NCBI RefSeq assembly: GCF_900142765.1
Contig: NZ_FRCB01000003.1
Span: 62,001-126,000 of the forward strand
Origin: Roseovarius litoreus
Lineage (GTDB): Bacteria; Pseudomonadota; Alphaproteobacteria; Rhodobacterales; Rhodobacteraceae
DNA length: 64,000 bases
Direction: 5' to 3'
Shown: piece after piece, positions 16,277 to 26,127 of the stretch
How positions within the stretch are numbered: the stretch's first letter is position 1
Layout of the letters: the number at the start of each line of letters is the position of its first letter
The notes under the pieces: generated by a model
Databases searched by the model: none
Seen by the model: the letters and a program-made list of their open reading frames with translations, nothing else
Told to the model about the DNA's origin: nothing
Position numbers and translations under genes: made by a program

Positions 16277-19200
16277 ATGCCATATGACAGTGATCTGCGC
16301 CGCGCCATCGACATTGCCACCTATGCCGACGAGGCCGCCACGATCGAGCGGCTGACCGAGATCGCCGCGCTGTCGGAGACCGATCGCGCGAAGATCTGCG
16401 CGCGCGGCGCGCAGTTGGTGCGCGATATCCGGGGGCAGTCCAGCCCGGGGCTGATGGAGGTGTTTCTTGCGGAATATGGCCTGTCGACCGATGAGGGCAT
16501 CGCCCTCATGTGTCTGGCCGAGGCGCTGCTGAGGGTGCCGGATGCGCAGACCATCGACGCGCTGATCGAGGACAAGATCGCGCCGTCGGACTGGGGCAAG
16601 CATATGGGGCATTCGGCCTCGCCGCTGGTGAATGCCTCGACCTGGGCGCTGATGCTGACGGGCAAGGTGCTCAAGGACGAGGACCCAGGGATTGTGGGCC
16701 ATCTGCGCGGCGCGGTGCGCCGTCTTGGAGAGCCGGTGATTCGGTCGGCCGTGGGCCGCGCCATGAAGGAGATGGGCCGCCAGTTCGTGCTGGGCGAGAG
16801 CATCCAGTCGGCCATGAAGCGCGCGGCGGAGATGGAGAAGAAGGGCTATTCCTATTCCTATGACATGCTGGGCGAGGCGGCGCGCACCGATGCGGATGCC
16901 ACCCGCTATCACCTGAGCTATTCACGCGCGATCACCGCGATCGCCGAGGCCTGCACCAATGCCGATATCCGCGACAATCCCGGTATCTCGGTCAAGCTGT
17001 CGGCGCTGCATCCGCGCTATGAGGTGGCGCAGCGCGATCAGGTGATGGATGTGCTGGTGCCGCGTCTGCGCAGTCTGGCGTTGCTGGCGAAATCGGCGCG
17101 CATGGGGCTGAATATCGACGCAGAGGAGGCCGACCGCCTGTCGCTGTCGCTGGATGTGATCGAGACGGTGCTGAGCGAGCCTGCGCTGGCGGGCTGGGAC
17201 GGGTTCGGCGTTGTCGTGCAGGCCTATGGGCAGCGCGCGGCCTATGTGCTGGATTATCTGCATGATCTGGCCACCCGGCTGGATCGCCGGATCATGGTGC
17301 GGCTGGTCAAGGGGGCCTATTGGGATACCGAGATCAAGCTGGCGCAGGTCGAGGGCGTCGAGGGGTTCCCGGTCTTCACATCGAAGGCGGCGACCGACAT
17401 TTCCTATATCGCCAATGCGCGCAAGCTGCTTGGGATGACCGACCGGATCTATCCGCAATTCGCCACTCATAACGCGCATACCGCCGAGGCGATCCTGTAT
17501 ATGGCCGATGACAAGGACAGCTTCGAGTTTCAGCGGTTGCACGGGATGGGCGAGGCGCTGCACGATATCATCCTGCAATCCGAGGGCACGCGCTGCCGGA
17601 TCTATGCTCCCGTTGGCGCGCATCGCGATCTGCTGGCCTATCTGGTGCGGCGGCTGCTGGAGAACGGCGCCAATTCCAGCTTCGTCAACCAGATCGTCGA
17701 CGAGGATGTGCCGCCCGAGACCGTTGCCCGCGATCCGTTCGAGGCATTGAGGGATGAGCAGCCGGCATTGCCGACCGGCCCCGATCTGTTCCAGCCCGAG
17801 CGGCGCAATTCGATGGGGTTCGATCTGAGCCACCAGCCGACGCTGGACCATATCGAGGCGGCGCGTGGCCCGTTCGCCAACCACAGCTGGAGCGTGGCCC
17901 CGATCCTTGCCGGGCAGGCCGCGCCGAAAGCGCCCGAGCCTGTCACCAATCCCGCCGATCCCGCCGACAGCCCCGGCACGGTCGCCTGGGCCAGCCCGGC
18001 GGATGTGGAGACGGCGCTGGCGGCAGCAAAGGCCTGGGATGCGCCGGTGGCGACACGGGCCGAGGTGCTGAACAAGGTGGCCGACCTTTATGAAGAGAAT
18101 TTCGGCGAATTGTTCGCGGCGATCCATCGCGAGGCCGGGAAATCGGTGATGGATGCGGTGGCCGAATTGCGCGAGGCGGTGGATTTCCTGCGCTATTACG
18201 CGGCCAATGCGCCCGAGGGCGAGGCGGTGGGCATTTTCACCTGCATCAGCCCGTGGAACTTTCCGCTGGCGATTTTCACCGGTCAGATCAGCGCGGCGCT
18301 GGCGGCGGGCAATGCGGTTCTGTCGAAGCCTGCCGAGCAGACGCCGATCATCTCGGCTTTGGCGGTGCGTTTGATGCACAAGGCGGGCGTGCCCGAGACC
18401 GCGCTGCAACTGCTGCCCGGCGCAGGCGATGTGGGCGCGGCGTTGACATCCGATCCACGTGTGGACGGGGTGGCCTTCACCGGCTCGACCGAGACGGCGA
18501 TGAAGATCCGCGCCGCGATGGCCGAAAACCTGGCGCCCGGGGCGCCGTTGATCGCCGAGACCGGTGGTCTCAATGCGATGATCGTGGATTCGACGGCGCT
18601 GCCGGAGCAGGCGGTGCAGGCGATCGTGGAATCGGCCTTCCAGTCGGCGGGGCAGCGGTGCTCGGCGCTGCGCTGTCTTTATGTGCAGGAGGATATCGCG
18701 AAGCCCTTTACCGAGATGCTGATCGGCGCGATGGATGCGCTGCGTCTCGGGATGCCGTGGCACCTGTCGACGGATGTCGGCCCGGTGATCGACGACGAGG
18801 CCAAGCGCGGGATCGATGCGCATATCCAACAGGCCCGCGCCGAGGGCCGGTTGATCCACGAGTTGAAGACACCCAATGCGGGCACATACGTGGCGCCAAC
18901 GCTGATCCGGGTGGGTGGCATCGGTGAGATGGAGCGCGAGATTTTCGGCCCCGTACTTCATCTGGCGACCTTCAAGGCCCATGAGCTGGACCGCGTGATC
19001 GACGCGATCAACGCCACGGGATACGGGCTGACCTTCGGGTTGCAGACGCGGATCGATGACCGGGTGCAGCATGTCACCGACCGGATCAAGGCGGGCAACA
19101 TGTATGTGAACCGCAACCAGATCGGCGCGATCGTAGGCTCGCAGCCGTTTGGCGGCGAGGGGATGTCGGGCACCGGGCCAAAGGCGGGCGGGCCGAATTA

Positions 19201-19711
19201 CCTGCCGCGCTTCACGCGTCGCACGGCACCTATGGGCGACGAGGCCTGGCCGCGCGACATGGCGGAGACGGATCTGCAGGCTGCGCTGGATCACGCCAAT
19301 GCGCGCAAGGCCGAGCGCCGTGAGGCGCTGGTCTTGCCGGGGCCAACGGGAGAGTCCAACCGTCTGACCACGCATACCCGTGAGGCGGTGCTGTGTCTGG
19401 GACCGGGGGCGCAAGCCGCCGCCGCGCAGGCCCATGCCGTGCGAAAGCTGGGCGGGATCGCCGTTGAAGCCACGGGGCATGTGCCCTGCGAGACGCTGCG
19501 CCGTGTCGGCGGGATCTCGGGCGCGATCTATTGGGGACAGGACATGACCACGGCCCGCGCCTATGCCCAGGCCCTTAGCGAGAGGGCGGGGCCGATCCTG
19601 CCGCTGATCACCGGGATGCCGGATGCGGGCCATGTGCTGCATGAGCGTCATGTCTGTGTGGACACGACGGCGGCGGGCGGAAATGCGGCGCTTCTGGGGG
19701 GTATGGCCTGA
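16277..19711 (+). CDS. putA: Bifunctional proline dehydrogenase / pyrroline-5-carboxylate dehydrogenase (type B PutA)
   Basis: A 1144-residue fusion enzyme oxidising proline to glutamate. The FAD-dependent proline dehydrogenase barrel covers roughly 70-470 (SVKLSALHPRYE, NIDAEEADRL, VQAYGQRA, RLVKGAYWDTEIK, FATHNAHT). The NAD-dependent aldehyde dehydrogenase domain follows (about 520-980): FTCISPWNFPLAIFTGQ, Glu761 in IAETGG and the nucleophile Cys795 in SAGQRCSAL. The last ~150 residues form the extra C-terminal domain of type B PutA. There is no N-terminal ribbon-helix-helix domain, so regulation falls to the divergent putR. The frame opens at 16226, but the ATG at 16277 has GGAGG eight bases upstream. 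It acts at the inner face of the membrane, feeding quinone. Confidence 0.97.
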   Translation: MPYDSDLRRAIDIATYADEAATIERLTEIAALSETDRAKICARGAQLVRDIRGQSSPGLMEVFLAEYGLSTDEGIALMCLAEALLRVPDAQTIDALIEDKIAPSDWGKHMGHSASPLVNASTWALMLTGKVLKDEDPGIVGHLRGAVRRLGEPVIRSAVGRAMKEMGRQFVLGESIQSAMKRAAEMEKKGYSYSYDMLGEAARTDADATRYHLSYSRAITAIAEACTNADIRDNPGISVKLSALHPRYEVAQRDQVMDVLVPRLRSLALLAKSARMGLNIDAEEADRLSLSLDVIETVLSEPALAGWDGFGVVVQAYGQRAAYVLDYLHDLATRLDRRIMVRLVKGAYWDTEIKLAQVEGVEGFPVFTSKAATDISYIANARKLLGMTDRIYPQFATHNAHTAEAILYMADDKDSFEFQRLHGMGEALHDIILQSEGTRCRIYAPVGAHRDLLAYLVRRLLENGANSSFVNQIVDEDVPPETVARDPFEALRDEQPALPTGPDLFQPERRNSMGFDLSHQPTLDHIEAARGPFANHSWSVAPILAGQAAPKAPEPVTNPADPADSPGTVAWASPADVETALAAAKAWDAPVATRAEVLNKVADLYEENFGELFAAIHREAGKSVMDAVAELREAVDFLRYYAANAPEGEAVGIFTCISPWNFPLAIFTGQISAALAAGNAVLSKPAEQTPIISALAVRLMHKAGVPETALQLLPGAGDVGAALTSDPRVDGVAFTGSTETAMKIRAAMAENLAPGAPLIAETGGLNAMIVDSTALPEQAVQAIVESAFQSAGQRCSALRCLYVQEDIAKPFTEMLIGAMDALRLGMPWHLSTDVGPVIDDEAKRGIDAHIQQARAEGRLIHELKTPNAGTYVAPTLIRVGGIGEMEREIFGPVLHLATFKAHELDRVIDAINATGYGLTFGLQTRIDDRVQHVTDRIKAGNMYVNRNQIGAIVGSQPFGGEGMSGTGPKAGGPNYLPRFTRRTAPMGDEAWPRDMAETDLQAALDHANARKAERREALVLPGPTGESNRLTTHTREAVLCLGPGAQAAAAQAHAVRKLGGIAVEATGHVPCETLRRVGGISGAIYWGQDMTTARAYAQALSERAGPILPLITGMPDAGHVLHERHVCVDTTAAGGNAALLGGMA

Positions 19712-19819
19712 GAGGTCAGCCCCACCAAGCGCCTGAGCGTGGACGTGTTTTTGCGGCATTCGGTCTGGTAACAAGGCTGTGCGCTTGACCTGAGGCCGGG
19801 CGCGCGCCAACTATCTGGC

Positions 19820-20566
19820 ATGTTCCCGATCCGTGATCACAACCCATCGCGCCATACGCCCTTTGTCACCTACGCGTTGATCGCGATCAACGTGGTGGTG
19901 TTCCTGAGCTATTGGCCGCTTTTCGCGGATCCGCGGGAGTTGAACCTGTTTTTCTACGAATGGGCGCTGGTGCCCGCGCTGGTCAGTGAACAGGGGACAT
20001 GGTCAACGATGGCCACGTCGATGTTCCTGCATGGCGGATGGATGCATCTTGCGGGCAACATGCTGTTCCTGTGGATTTTCGGCGACAATCTCGAAGACGA
20101 GATGGGGCATCTGGGATATCTCGCCTTTTATCTCGCGTCGGGGATCGGGGCGGCGGCGGCGCATATGATCTCGGCGCCCTATAGCCCGGTGCCGACGGTG
20201 GGCGCATCGGGGGCCATTGCGGGCGTGATGGGGGGCTATCTGTTGATGTTTCCCAAGGCGCGGGTGGATGTGCTTTTGTTTTTCGTCTTCATTATCAGGA
20301 TCATACCAGTGCCGGCCTGGATCATGCTGTGCCTGTGGTTCGGCCTGCAATTGTTCAGCAGCATAGGGGCCGATCCGATGGCGGGCGGCGTGGCCTATTG
20401 GGCGCATGCGGGCGGCTTTCTGGTGGGGATGGCGCTGACCGTGCCGCTGTTCCTGCGGCGCGGCGGGCCGCGCTTCTGGCGGAGCACCGATGGGCATCCG
20501 CCGCATCCCGAGGCCACATATACCTATCGCAGGACGGATATTCCCCGCGTCAGGCGTCGCCGGTAA
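19820..20566 (+). CDS. Rhomboid family intramembrane serine protease
   Basis: A 248-residue membrane protein with about six transmembrane segments. The catalytic dyad is visible: Ser130 in VGASGAIAG and His196 in YWAHAGGF. The WMHLAGNMLFLWIFGDNLE block between the first and second helices is the conserved rhomboid loop. Rhomboids cut within or beside transmembrane helices of client proteins; the client here is unknown. The C-terminal 45 residues are basic and hydrophilic and would be cytoplasmic. The ATG at 19820 starts directly at the conserved MFPIRDHNP segment. It is convergent with metG, and the hairpin at 20577-20599 lies between the two stops. Confidence 0.93.
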   Translation: MFPIRDHNPSRHTPFVTYALIAINVVVFLSYWPLFADPRELNLFFYEWALVPALVSEQGTWSTMATSMFLHGGWMHLAGNMLFLWIFGDNLEDEMGHLGYLAFYLASGIGAAAAHMISAPYSPVPTVGASGAIAGVMGGYLLMFPKARVDVLLFFVFIIRIIPVPAWIMLCLWFGLQLFSSIGADPMAGGVAYWAHAGGFLVGMALTVPLFLRRGGPRFWRSTDGHPPHPEATYTYRRTDIPRVRRRR

Positions 20567-20572
20567 GGGTGC

Positions 20573-20599
20573 AAAAGCCGGGGAGGGGTGATCCCCGGC
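20573..20599 (-). terminator. Terminator hairpin for metG, possibly bidirectional
   Basis: An 8-bp perfect stem (GCCGGGGA at 20577-20584 with TCCCCGGC at 20592-20599, loop of seven). On the minus strand it is followed by four T residues (complement of AAAA at 20573-20576), fitting a short-tailed terminator for metG, whose stop is 18 bases away. On the plus strand the following CTTGTGGTCTTG is only weakly T-rich, so it may also slow transcripts of the rhomboid gene. Confidence 0.6.
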
Positions 20600-20617
20600 C
20601 TTGTGGTCTTGTGCGGG

Positions 20618-22336
20618 TCAGGTGCGGGTGCCGGAGAACCGGGTTTCCCAATCCTCGCGCTGCTCGTCGGTGATCTTGGTGAACAGAACCTCGGGCACGC
20701 TGAAGGCATGGCCCGGTTCCAGATGCGCCAGAGCCTGCGCCACGTCATCGGGCCAGTCGGTGTCGGCGGTGTGCATGGCGGTCAGCATCGTCTCGGAGGC
20801 ATCGGGAATGAAGGGTGCCGAGAGCACGGCATAAAGCCGGATCAGGTTGAGCGCGAGACGGATTTGTGCTGCGGCCTGTTCGGGGTCTTCCTTGTAGGTG
20901 GACCACGGGGCTGCCTCTTGCAGGTATTCGTTACCAGCCACCCAGATCGCGCGCAATTCCTGCGAGGCCTTGCGGACCTCGATCGCGTCCATATGGGCCT
21001 GATAGGTGCGGATGCGGTCGCCCAGATCGTCGATCAGCGCGCGTTCGCGGGCGCGCATCTCGCCGCCGTCGGGCACGGCTTCGCCGAATTTCGAGCGGCA
21101 GAACTTGGTCACGCGGCTGACGAAATTGCCCAGAACATCGGCCAGGTCCTTGTTGACCGATTGCTGGAAATTCTCCCAGGTGAATTCGGAATCCGAGCTT
21201 TCGGGCGCATGGCTGAGCAGCCACCAGCGCCAGTAATCGGCGGGCAGGATCTCGAGCGCCTGATCCATGAACACGCCGCGGCCCTGGCTGGTGCTGAACT
21301 GGCCGCCGTCATAGTTCAGGTAGTTGAAGGACTTGATGTAATCCACCAGCTTCCAGTCCTCGCCGGAGCCGAGGATCGTGGCGGGAAAGCTGAGGGTGTG
21401 GAAGGGCACGTTGTCCTTGCCCATGAACTGGGTGTAGCGCACATCGTCGGCGCCGCGTTCGGTGCGCCACCAGCGTTCCCATGCACTGTCGTCGAGCGAA
21501 TGCGCCTCGGCCCATTCGGCGGCGCAGGCGATATATTCGATGGGGGCGTCGAACCAGACATAGAACACCTTGCCGTCCATGCCGGGCCAGTCTTCGTCGC
21601 CGCGCTTGACGGGAATGCCCCAGTCGAGATCGCGGGTGATCCCGCGATCCTGCAGCCCGTCGCCATCGTTGAGCCATTTGCGGGCGATCGAGGTGGTCAG
21701 GATCGGCCAGTCGGTCTTGGAGTCGATCCAGTCGCTGAGTTGATCGCGCATCAGGGACTGGCGCAGATAGAGATGCGTGGTCTCGCGCACCTCGAGATCG
21801 GTGGAGCCGGAAATCGCGCTGCGCGGGTCGATCAGATCGGTGGGATCGAGCTGTTTGGTGCAGTTCTCGCACTGATCGCCACGGGCCTTGTCATAGCCGC
21901 AATTGGGGCAGGTGCCTTCGATGTAGCGGTCGGGCAGGAAGCGGCCATCGGCCTTGGAATAGACCTGTTTTTCGGTGACTTCCTCGATCAGGCCGGCAGC
22001 GTGGAGGCGGCCCGCGAAATGCTGGGTCAGGCGGTGATTCTGCGGGCTGGAGGAGCGGCCGAAATGATCGAAACTGAGGCGGAAGCCTTCGGCCAGATCG
22101 GATTGCACCTTGTGCATGCGGGCGCAGTATTCGGCCACCGGCTCGCCGGTCTTGGCGGCGGCAAGTTCGGCGGGAGTGCCGTGCTCGTCGGTGGCGCACA
22201 GGAACATCACCTCATGGCCGCGGGCGCGCTGATAGCGGGCATAAAGATCGGCGGGAAGCTGGGAGCCGACAAGGTTTCCCAGGTGCTTGATCCCGTTGAT
22301 ATAGGGGATCGCCGAGGTGATCAGGTGCCGTGCCAT
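20618..22336 (-). CDS. metG: Methionyl-tRNA synthetase
   Basis: A 572-residue class I synthetase that charges both initiator and elongator tRNA-Met. The ATG at 22334-22336 gives the family start [21 protein letters not shown], where HLGN replaces HIGH. A knuckle [17 protein letters not shown] supplies four zinc-binding cysteines, and the KMSKS equivalent reads FSTSQGRG, typical of this MetG subgroup. No C-terminal Trbp111-like dimerisation domain is present, so it is the short form. The frame continues 27 codons upstream but without conserved sequence. The MFS gene lies 88 bases upstream on the same strand. Confidence 0.96.
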   Translation of the reverse strand: MARHLITSAIPYINGIKHLGNLVGSQLPADLYARYQRARGHEVMFLCATDEHGTPAELAAAKTGEPVAEYCARMHKVQSDLAEGFRLSFDHFGRSSSPQNHRLTQHFAGRLHAAGLIEEVTEKQVYSKADGRFLPDRYIEGTCPNCGYDKARGDQCENCTKQLDPTDLIDPRSAISGSTDLEVRETTHLYLRQSLMRDQLSDWIDSKTDWPILTTSIARKWLNDGDGLQDRGITRDLDWGIPVKRGDEDWPGMDGKVFYVWFDAPIEYIACAAEWAEAHSLDDSAWERWWRTERGADDVRYTQFMGKDNVPFHTLSFPATILGSGEDWKLVDYIKSFNYLNYDGGQFSTSQGRGVFMDQALEILPADYWRWWLLSHAPESSDSEFTWENFQQSVNKDLADVLGNFVSRVTKFCRSKFGEAVPDGGEMRARERALIDDLGDRIRTYQAHMDAIEVRKASQELRAIWVAGNEYLQEAAPWSTYKEDPEQAAAQIRLALNLIRLYAVLSAPFIPDASETMLTAMHTADTDWPDDVAQALAHLEPGHAFSVPEVLFTKITDEQREDWETRFSGTRT

Positions 22337-22424
22337 GGTGTCGGATGCCCTTTGAAAGTTGTCTCGCGCCTCGTTTAACGCAGGTCGCCGGGGTATGCCA
22401 GCGACCGTTGCGGGCAAGGCTGCG

Positions 22425-23648
22425 TCAGTCAGGCTCGCGGGTGCGGCCCGTGAGGCGGCCGATCAGGAAGCTGGTGCGCGGTGTCCAGATATACGAGGTG
22501 CGGGGCCGCCCCGAAGGGCGCGCGCACATCCGGATCAGCCCGAAGCCGATCAGGGCCACATGCCCGAGCGCGATCATCCAGAACATCGCTGCAGGCCCGT
22601 AGCGGTCGATCAGCGCCGAGGCCAGAAGCGGGGCGGCGATCGCGCCGATGGCGTAGAAGAACATCAGTGCGGCCGAAAGCTCCACCCGTTCGGAACTGTC
22701 GGCGTAATCATGGGCATGGGCGGCGGCGACCGAATAGATCGGAAAGGTCGTCAGGCCAAAGAAGAAGGCGGTGAGCAGCACCCCCGTCGAGCTCAGGTCA
22801 TGGGCGAGGGCCGTCGTCACGCAGCTGATGATCGCGGCCACCGAGAGCCAGAGCATGACCCAACGGCGGTCAAACCTGTCGGCCAGCCAGCCCACCGGGT
22901 ATTGCGCGAGCGCGCCGCCCAGAACGAAGGCGGCGAGGAACCACGCGATCTGGTCCACGACAAGGCCGACCTGCTGGCCATAGACCGGTCCGACCATGCG
23001 GAAGGTCGCACTGGACAGGGCCGCCACGATGACGCCCATGGCCGCCAGCGGCGAGCATCGCACGGCAAGGCCGGGGCGCAGGCGCGGGGCGGCGGGGGTC
23101 TCGGGCTGGCTGACGCGGGTGATGGTGAGCGGCAGAAGCGAGGCGCAGCACAGGATCGCCAGAAGATTGTACGAGACATAGGAGGCCGGTTCGAGCACCG
23201 AGATCATCATTTGCGCCACAAGGGACGCGCCCATGTCGGCCACCCGGTAGACGCCCATCGTGCGGCCTCGGGTCTCGTTGGTGACCTTGGCCTGAAGCCA
23301 TGCCTCGATCACCGTGTAGCAGCCCGCCACGCAAAGCCCTGACGCCACCCGCATCACCGCCCAGGCATAGGGGTCCACCACCATCATATGCATGAGCAGT
23401 CCGATGGCGCCGGTGGCGGTAAAGGCGGCGAAGGCGCGCGAATGGCCGACGCTGCCCATCAGGCGCGGCGCCCACCAGCAGCCGATGAAGAAGCCCATGA
23501 AATGCGCCGAGCCGAGAAAGCCGATCTGGGCGGTGGTGAAATCCAGCGCCAGCCCCGAGATCGCATCAAGCGGCGCCACGCCCCCCGTCGAGAGTTGCAG
23601 AAGGATGACCGACAGGAAAAGGGCGGCGAAGGAAATGAGAAGGCGCAT
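22425..23648 (-). CDS. MFS transporter, YcaD-like
   Basis: A 407-residue membrane protein with about twelve hydrophobic segments in two halves. Family landmarks are the first helix [43 protein letters not shown] in helix 2, a R-G-R-x-M cytoplasmic loop ([17 protein letters not shown]) and [15 protein letters not shown] at the start of the second half. This is the YcaD/CynX-type group of the major facilitator superfamily; substrates are generally unknown. The basic C-terminal tail is cytoplasmic. The gene is upstream of metG on the same strand with a separate start and no evidence of operon function. Confidence 0.85.
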   Translation of the reverse strand: MRLLISFAALFLSVILLQLSTGGVAPLDAISGLALDFTTAQIGFLGSAHFMGFFIGCWWAPRLMGSVGHSRAFAAFTATGAIGLLMHMMVVDPYAWAVMRVASGLCVAGCYTVIEAWLQAKVTNETRGRTMGVYRVADMGASLVAQMMISVLEPASYVSYNLLAILCCASLLPLTITRVSQPETPAAPRLRPGLAVRCSPLAAMGVIVAALSSATFRMVGPVYGQQVGLVVDQIAWFLAAFVLGGALAQYPVGWLADRFDRRWVMLWLSVAAIISCVTTALAHDLSSTGVLLTAFFFGLTTFPIYSVAAAHAHDYADSSERVELSAALMFFYAIGAIAAPLLASALIDRYGPAAMFWMIALGHVALIGFGLIRMCARPSGRPRTSYIWTPRTSFLIGRLTGRTREPD

Positions 23649-23727
23649 GTTCCGGCCAGACTGTCAGTCTGGCTGCGGCATGCCTGCGGTTTTTCGACAA
23701 AAACGCGTCGTTTTCCGCGCGGTGCGG

Positions 23728-24303
23728 TTATTTTGTGATCCGTGCGACGATGCGGATGCCGATCAGATCGCCCACAAGCCCGGCATAGCCTGTGGCCCCG
23801 AAGGCCGAGCGGCTGACGCTGCCGGTCAGCAGCACGGTCAGGTTGTCACGGTCGCCCGGCTGCGTGCCGCGCTGACGGTAAAGGCCGGCATCGAGCGTGA
23901 CCGCGCGGGTGATGCCGCGCACGGTGAGGTCGCCGGTGATCGTGGCCCCCGACAGGTCGCCCGTGATCCGGGTCGAGCGGAAGCGGATCTCGGGATGGGT
24001 GACGGTGTCCAGAACGTTGGCATCGCGCAGGGCCTGGGTGGCCAGAAAGAACCCCGCGCGCGCCTGTGCTGCGTCGAGGACCACATCGACACGGCTGGCG
24101 GGGACATTGTCGAGATCCAGCCGCATGTCGGCGGATTTGACGGGCATCTGCCCGCTGTTGGCGGCGTCGCCGATCCTGTAGGTGAATGCCACGGTCGAGC
24201 GTGCGGCATCCAGCCGGTAGCGTTGCTGTGCCGAGTGGCCCGCGCCGGGGAGGGCAAGGGCGCAAAGGGCGAGAGGCCCGAGGATCGCGGAACGTCGGTT
24301 CAT
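23728..24303 (-). CDS. YceI-family periplasmic lipocalin-like protein
   Basis: A 191-residue secreted protein. The signal peptide reads MNRRSAILGPLALCALALPG followed by an AGHSA site, then the mature YceI barrel begins (QRYRLDAARSTVAFTYRIGD). Repeating beta-strand pattern and the central VRGITRAVTLDAGLY block match the YceI fold, which holds an isoprenoid quinone or similar lipid in a lipocalin-like cup. The C-terminal IGIRIVARITK is also a family trait. Its role here is not specified by neighbours; the ImuA-like gene lies 34 bases upstream on the same strand and may read into it, which would place YceI within SOS control. Confidence 0.85.
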   Translation of the reverse strand: MNRRSAILGPLALCALALPGAGHSAQQRYRLDAARSTVAFTYRIGDAANSGQMPVKSADMRLDLDNVPASRVDVVLDAAQARAGFFLATQALRDANVLDTVTHPEIRFRSTRITGDLSGATITGDLTVRGITRAVTLDAGLYRQRGTQPGDRDNLTVLLTGSVSRSAFGATGYAGLVGDLIGIRIVARITK

Positions 24304-24337
24304 GAATGAACTCTAGCGCGTTTTCGGGCGGCGCGTC

Positions 24338-24934
24338 TCACATTCGCGTCATGCGCCACCGACCGGGCGCGCCGTTGAGCTGCCACGTGGCCTGTGGGGC
24401 GGTGCGCGCGCGCAGGCGTGACAGGGTCCAGCCATGGCGTGCCGTCTCATGTGCGGGCGCCATGTGCCAGCGGGTTTCCACCCCCGCCGCCCCGCCATCG
24501 CCGGGTGTCAGGATCAGTCCGAGGGGGGTGTGCGGGCCGGTCTGCGCGCCGGTTTCGGCAGCCAGATGCAGCCGGCGCACCGGGGTCATGGAGGGCGCGT
24601 CGGGCAGGTCCGCCACGGCCAGGGGCACGGTGCCGCTGCGCAGCACCTCTTCCAGGGTCCAGAGCAGATCCTCGGGGCGGGTGGGGGTCAGGAAGGTGAA
24701 GCGTCCGGGATCGACGAAGGCGGCCATCCCGTCGGGGTTAAGCCGATCCCCCAGCCAGGCCGGTGTGATCCAGAAGACCGGCCCGCGCGTCGCCGCCGCC
24801 ACCAGCATCGCCAATGTGTGCCGCGCCGGACCGCAGGCTTCGTGCAGCCGTGCCAGGGGCAGCGCCATGTCGCCCAGCACCGGCAGGGCGGGGCGGGCGG
24901 CATGGTGGCGGCGATCGAGCAAGTGGGCTGTCAT
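24338..24934 (-). CDS. ImuA-like SOS-regulated protein
   Basis: A 198-residue RecA/SulA-fold-like protein starting MTAHLLDRRHHAARPALPV. Segments resembling the ImuA family of alphaproteobacteria are PVFWITPAWLGDRLNPDGMA, EDLLWTLEEVLRSG, SMTPVRRLHLAAETGA, GLILTPGDGGAAGVETRW and TLSRLRARTAP. ImuA normally works with ImuB and DnaE2 in mutagenic repair, but neither gene is adjacent here. A canonical alphaproteobacterial LexA box lies 17 bases upstream of the ATG (24932-24934), supporting SOS induction independently of the homology. The frame is open 66 codons further upstream, through that box, so I reject the longer start. No Walker A motif is evident, so any RecA-like ATPase activity is doubtful. 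Confidence 0.65.
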   Translation of the reverse strand: MTAHLLDRRHHAARPALPVLGDMALPLARLHEACGPARHTLAMLVAAATRGPVFWITPAWLGDRLNPDGMAAFVDPGRFTFLTPTRPEDLLWTLEEVLRSGTVPLAVADLPDAPSMTPVRRLHLAAETGAQTGPHTPLGLILTPGDGGAAGVETRWHMAPAHETARHGWTLSRLRARTAPQATWQLNGAPGRWRMTRM

Positions 24935-24951
24935 GCGGTGAGCGATAGCAT

Positions 24952-24966
24952 GTTCACCAAATGTTC
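24952..24966. promoter_or_regulatory. LexA (SOS) box GTTC-N7-GTTC
   Basis: The exact direct repeat GTTC-ACCAAAT-GTTC matches the LexA operator of Rhodobacter and other alphaproteobacteria. It lies 17 bases before the ATG of the ImuA-like gene and about 100 bases before the divergent aldo/keto reductase, so LexA bound here would mainly block the former. Confidence 0.72.
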
Positions 24967-25065
24967 TCAAGCGCGCAATGCGGGGGAGAGGGGGGTGACC
25001 ACAGGCGGAAAAAGCGTAAGCTGCGCCGGGAAAAGCATGATGCGACGATACGGAAGGAATGACGG

Positions 25066-26109
25066 ATGAAGAGGGTCCCGCTTGGCCGCACAGGGCTTGA
25101 GGTGAGCGCGCTGTGCCTTGGCTCGATGACATGGGGCAGCCAGAACACCCCGGAAGAGGGCCATGCCCAGATCGACAGGGCGTTGGAAAGGGGCGTCAAC
25201 TTCATCGACACCGCCGAGATGTATCCGGTCAACCCGACGCTGAAGGAAACCACCGGCCGCACCGAAGAGATCATCGGTCAGTGGTTCGCCAAGACCGGGC
25301 GGCGCGACGAGGTGATCCTGGCCACCAAGCATTCCGGCGAGGGGTTCATGCACGCGCGCAACGGGGCGCCGATCAGCTCGGCCACGATCCCCGAAACGGT
25401 CGAAGGATCGCTGCGGCGGCTGCAGACCGATCATATCGACCTGTATCAGCTGCATTGGCCCAACCGCGGTAGCTACATGTTTCGCAAGAACTGGAGTTTC
25501 GATCCGTCGGGCCAGAGCCGAACCGAGACCATCGCGCATATGGAGGACACGCTCGAGGCGCTGCAAAAGCAGGTCGACAAGGGCAATATCGGGCATTTCG
25601 GGTTGAGCAACGAAAGCGCCTGGGGCACGGCGCAATGGCTGCGGATCGCCGAGGCGCGGGGCTGGCCAAGGGTGGCCTCGATCCAGAACGAATATTCGCT
25701 GCTCTGTCGGCTCTATGACACCGATCTGGCGGAACTGAGCGTCAACGAGGATGTGGGACTGCTGGCGTTTTCGCCGCTGGCGGCGGGGCTGCTGAGCGGC
25801 AAGTATCAGGGTGGCGTCGTGCCCGGCACGTCGCGCATGGCGCTGAACAGCACGCTTGGCGGGCGTGTGACCGACCGGGTGTTCGACGCGGTGGACGCCT
25901 ATCTGCAGATCGCCGGACGGCATGGGCTGCACCCGGTGGAGATGGCGCTGGCCTGGTGCCTGACGCGGCCTTTCATGTGCTCGGCCATCTTCGGGGCGAC
26001 CACACTGGAGCAGTTGGACACCGCGCTGAACAGTGTCGATCTGGTGTTGTCGGACGAGGTCCTGAGCGAGATCGACACCGCGCATCGCGCCCATCCCATG
26101 CCATTCTGA
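25066..26109 (+). CDS. Aldo/keto reductase, Tas-like
   Basis: A 347-residue TIM-barrel oxidoreductase using NADP(H). The active-site tetrad is visible: Asp in FIDTAEMYPVNP, Tyr in the same motif, Lys in LATKHSG and His in LYQLHWPN. The inserted MYPVNPTLKETTGRTEEIIG loop and the HWPNRGSYMF segment mark the Tas/NADP-dependent subgroup of AKR rather than aldose reductases. Substrates of Tas-like proteins are poorly defined; carbonyl detoxification is the usual guess. The ATG at 25066 gives MKRVPLGRTGLEVSALCLGSM, the family start. It is divergent from the ImuA-like gene and convergent with the XRE regulator. Confidence 0.92.
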   Translation: MKRVPLGRTGLEVSALCLGSMTWGSQNTPEEGHAQIDRALERGVNFIDTAEMYPVNPTLKETTGRTEEIIGQWFAKTGRRDEVILATKHSGEGFMHARNGAPISSATIPETVEGSLRRLQTDHIDLYQLHWPNRGSYMFRKNWSFDPSGQSRTETIAHMEDTLEALQKQVDKGNIGHFGLSNESAWGTAQWLRIAEARGWPRVASIQNEYSLLCRLYDTDLAELSVNEDVGLLAFSPLAAGLLSGKYQGGVVPGTSRMALNSTLGGRVTDRVFDAVDAYLQIAGRHGLHPVEMALAWCLTRPFMCSAIFGATTLEQLDTALNSVDLVLSDEVLSEIDTAHRAHPMPF

Positions 26110-26127
26110 GGCGGAGCACGGCCCGCG

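Noticed and set aside
16922-19810. Long minus-strand open frame opposite putA
   Set aside because: Same cause: antisense to a GC-rich gene. Composition is Arg/His/Gln-rich and has no family motifs.
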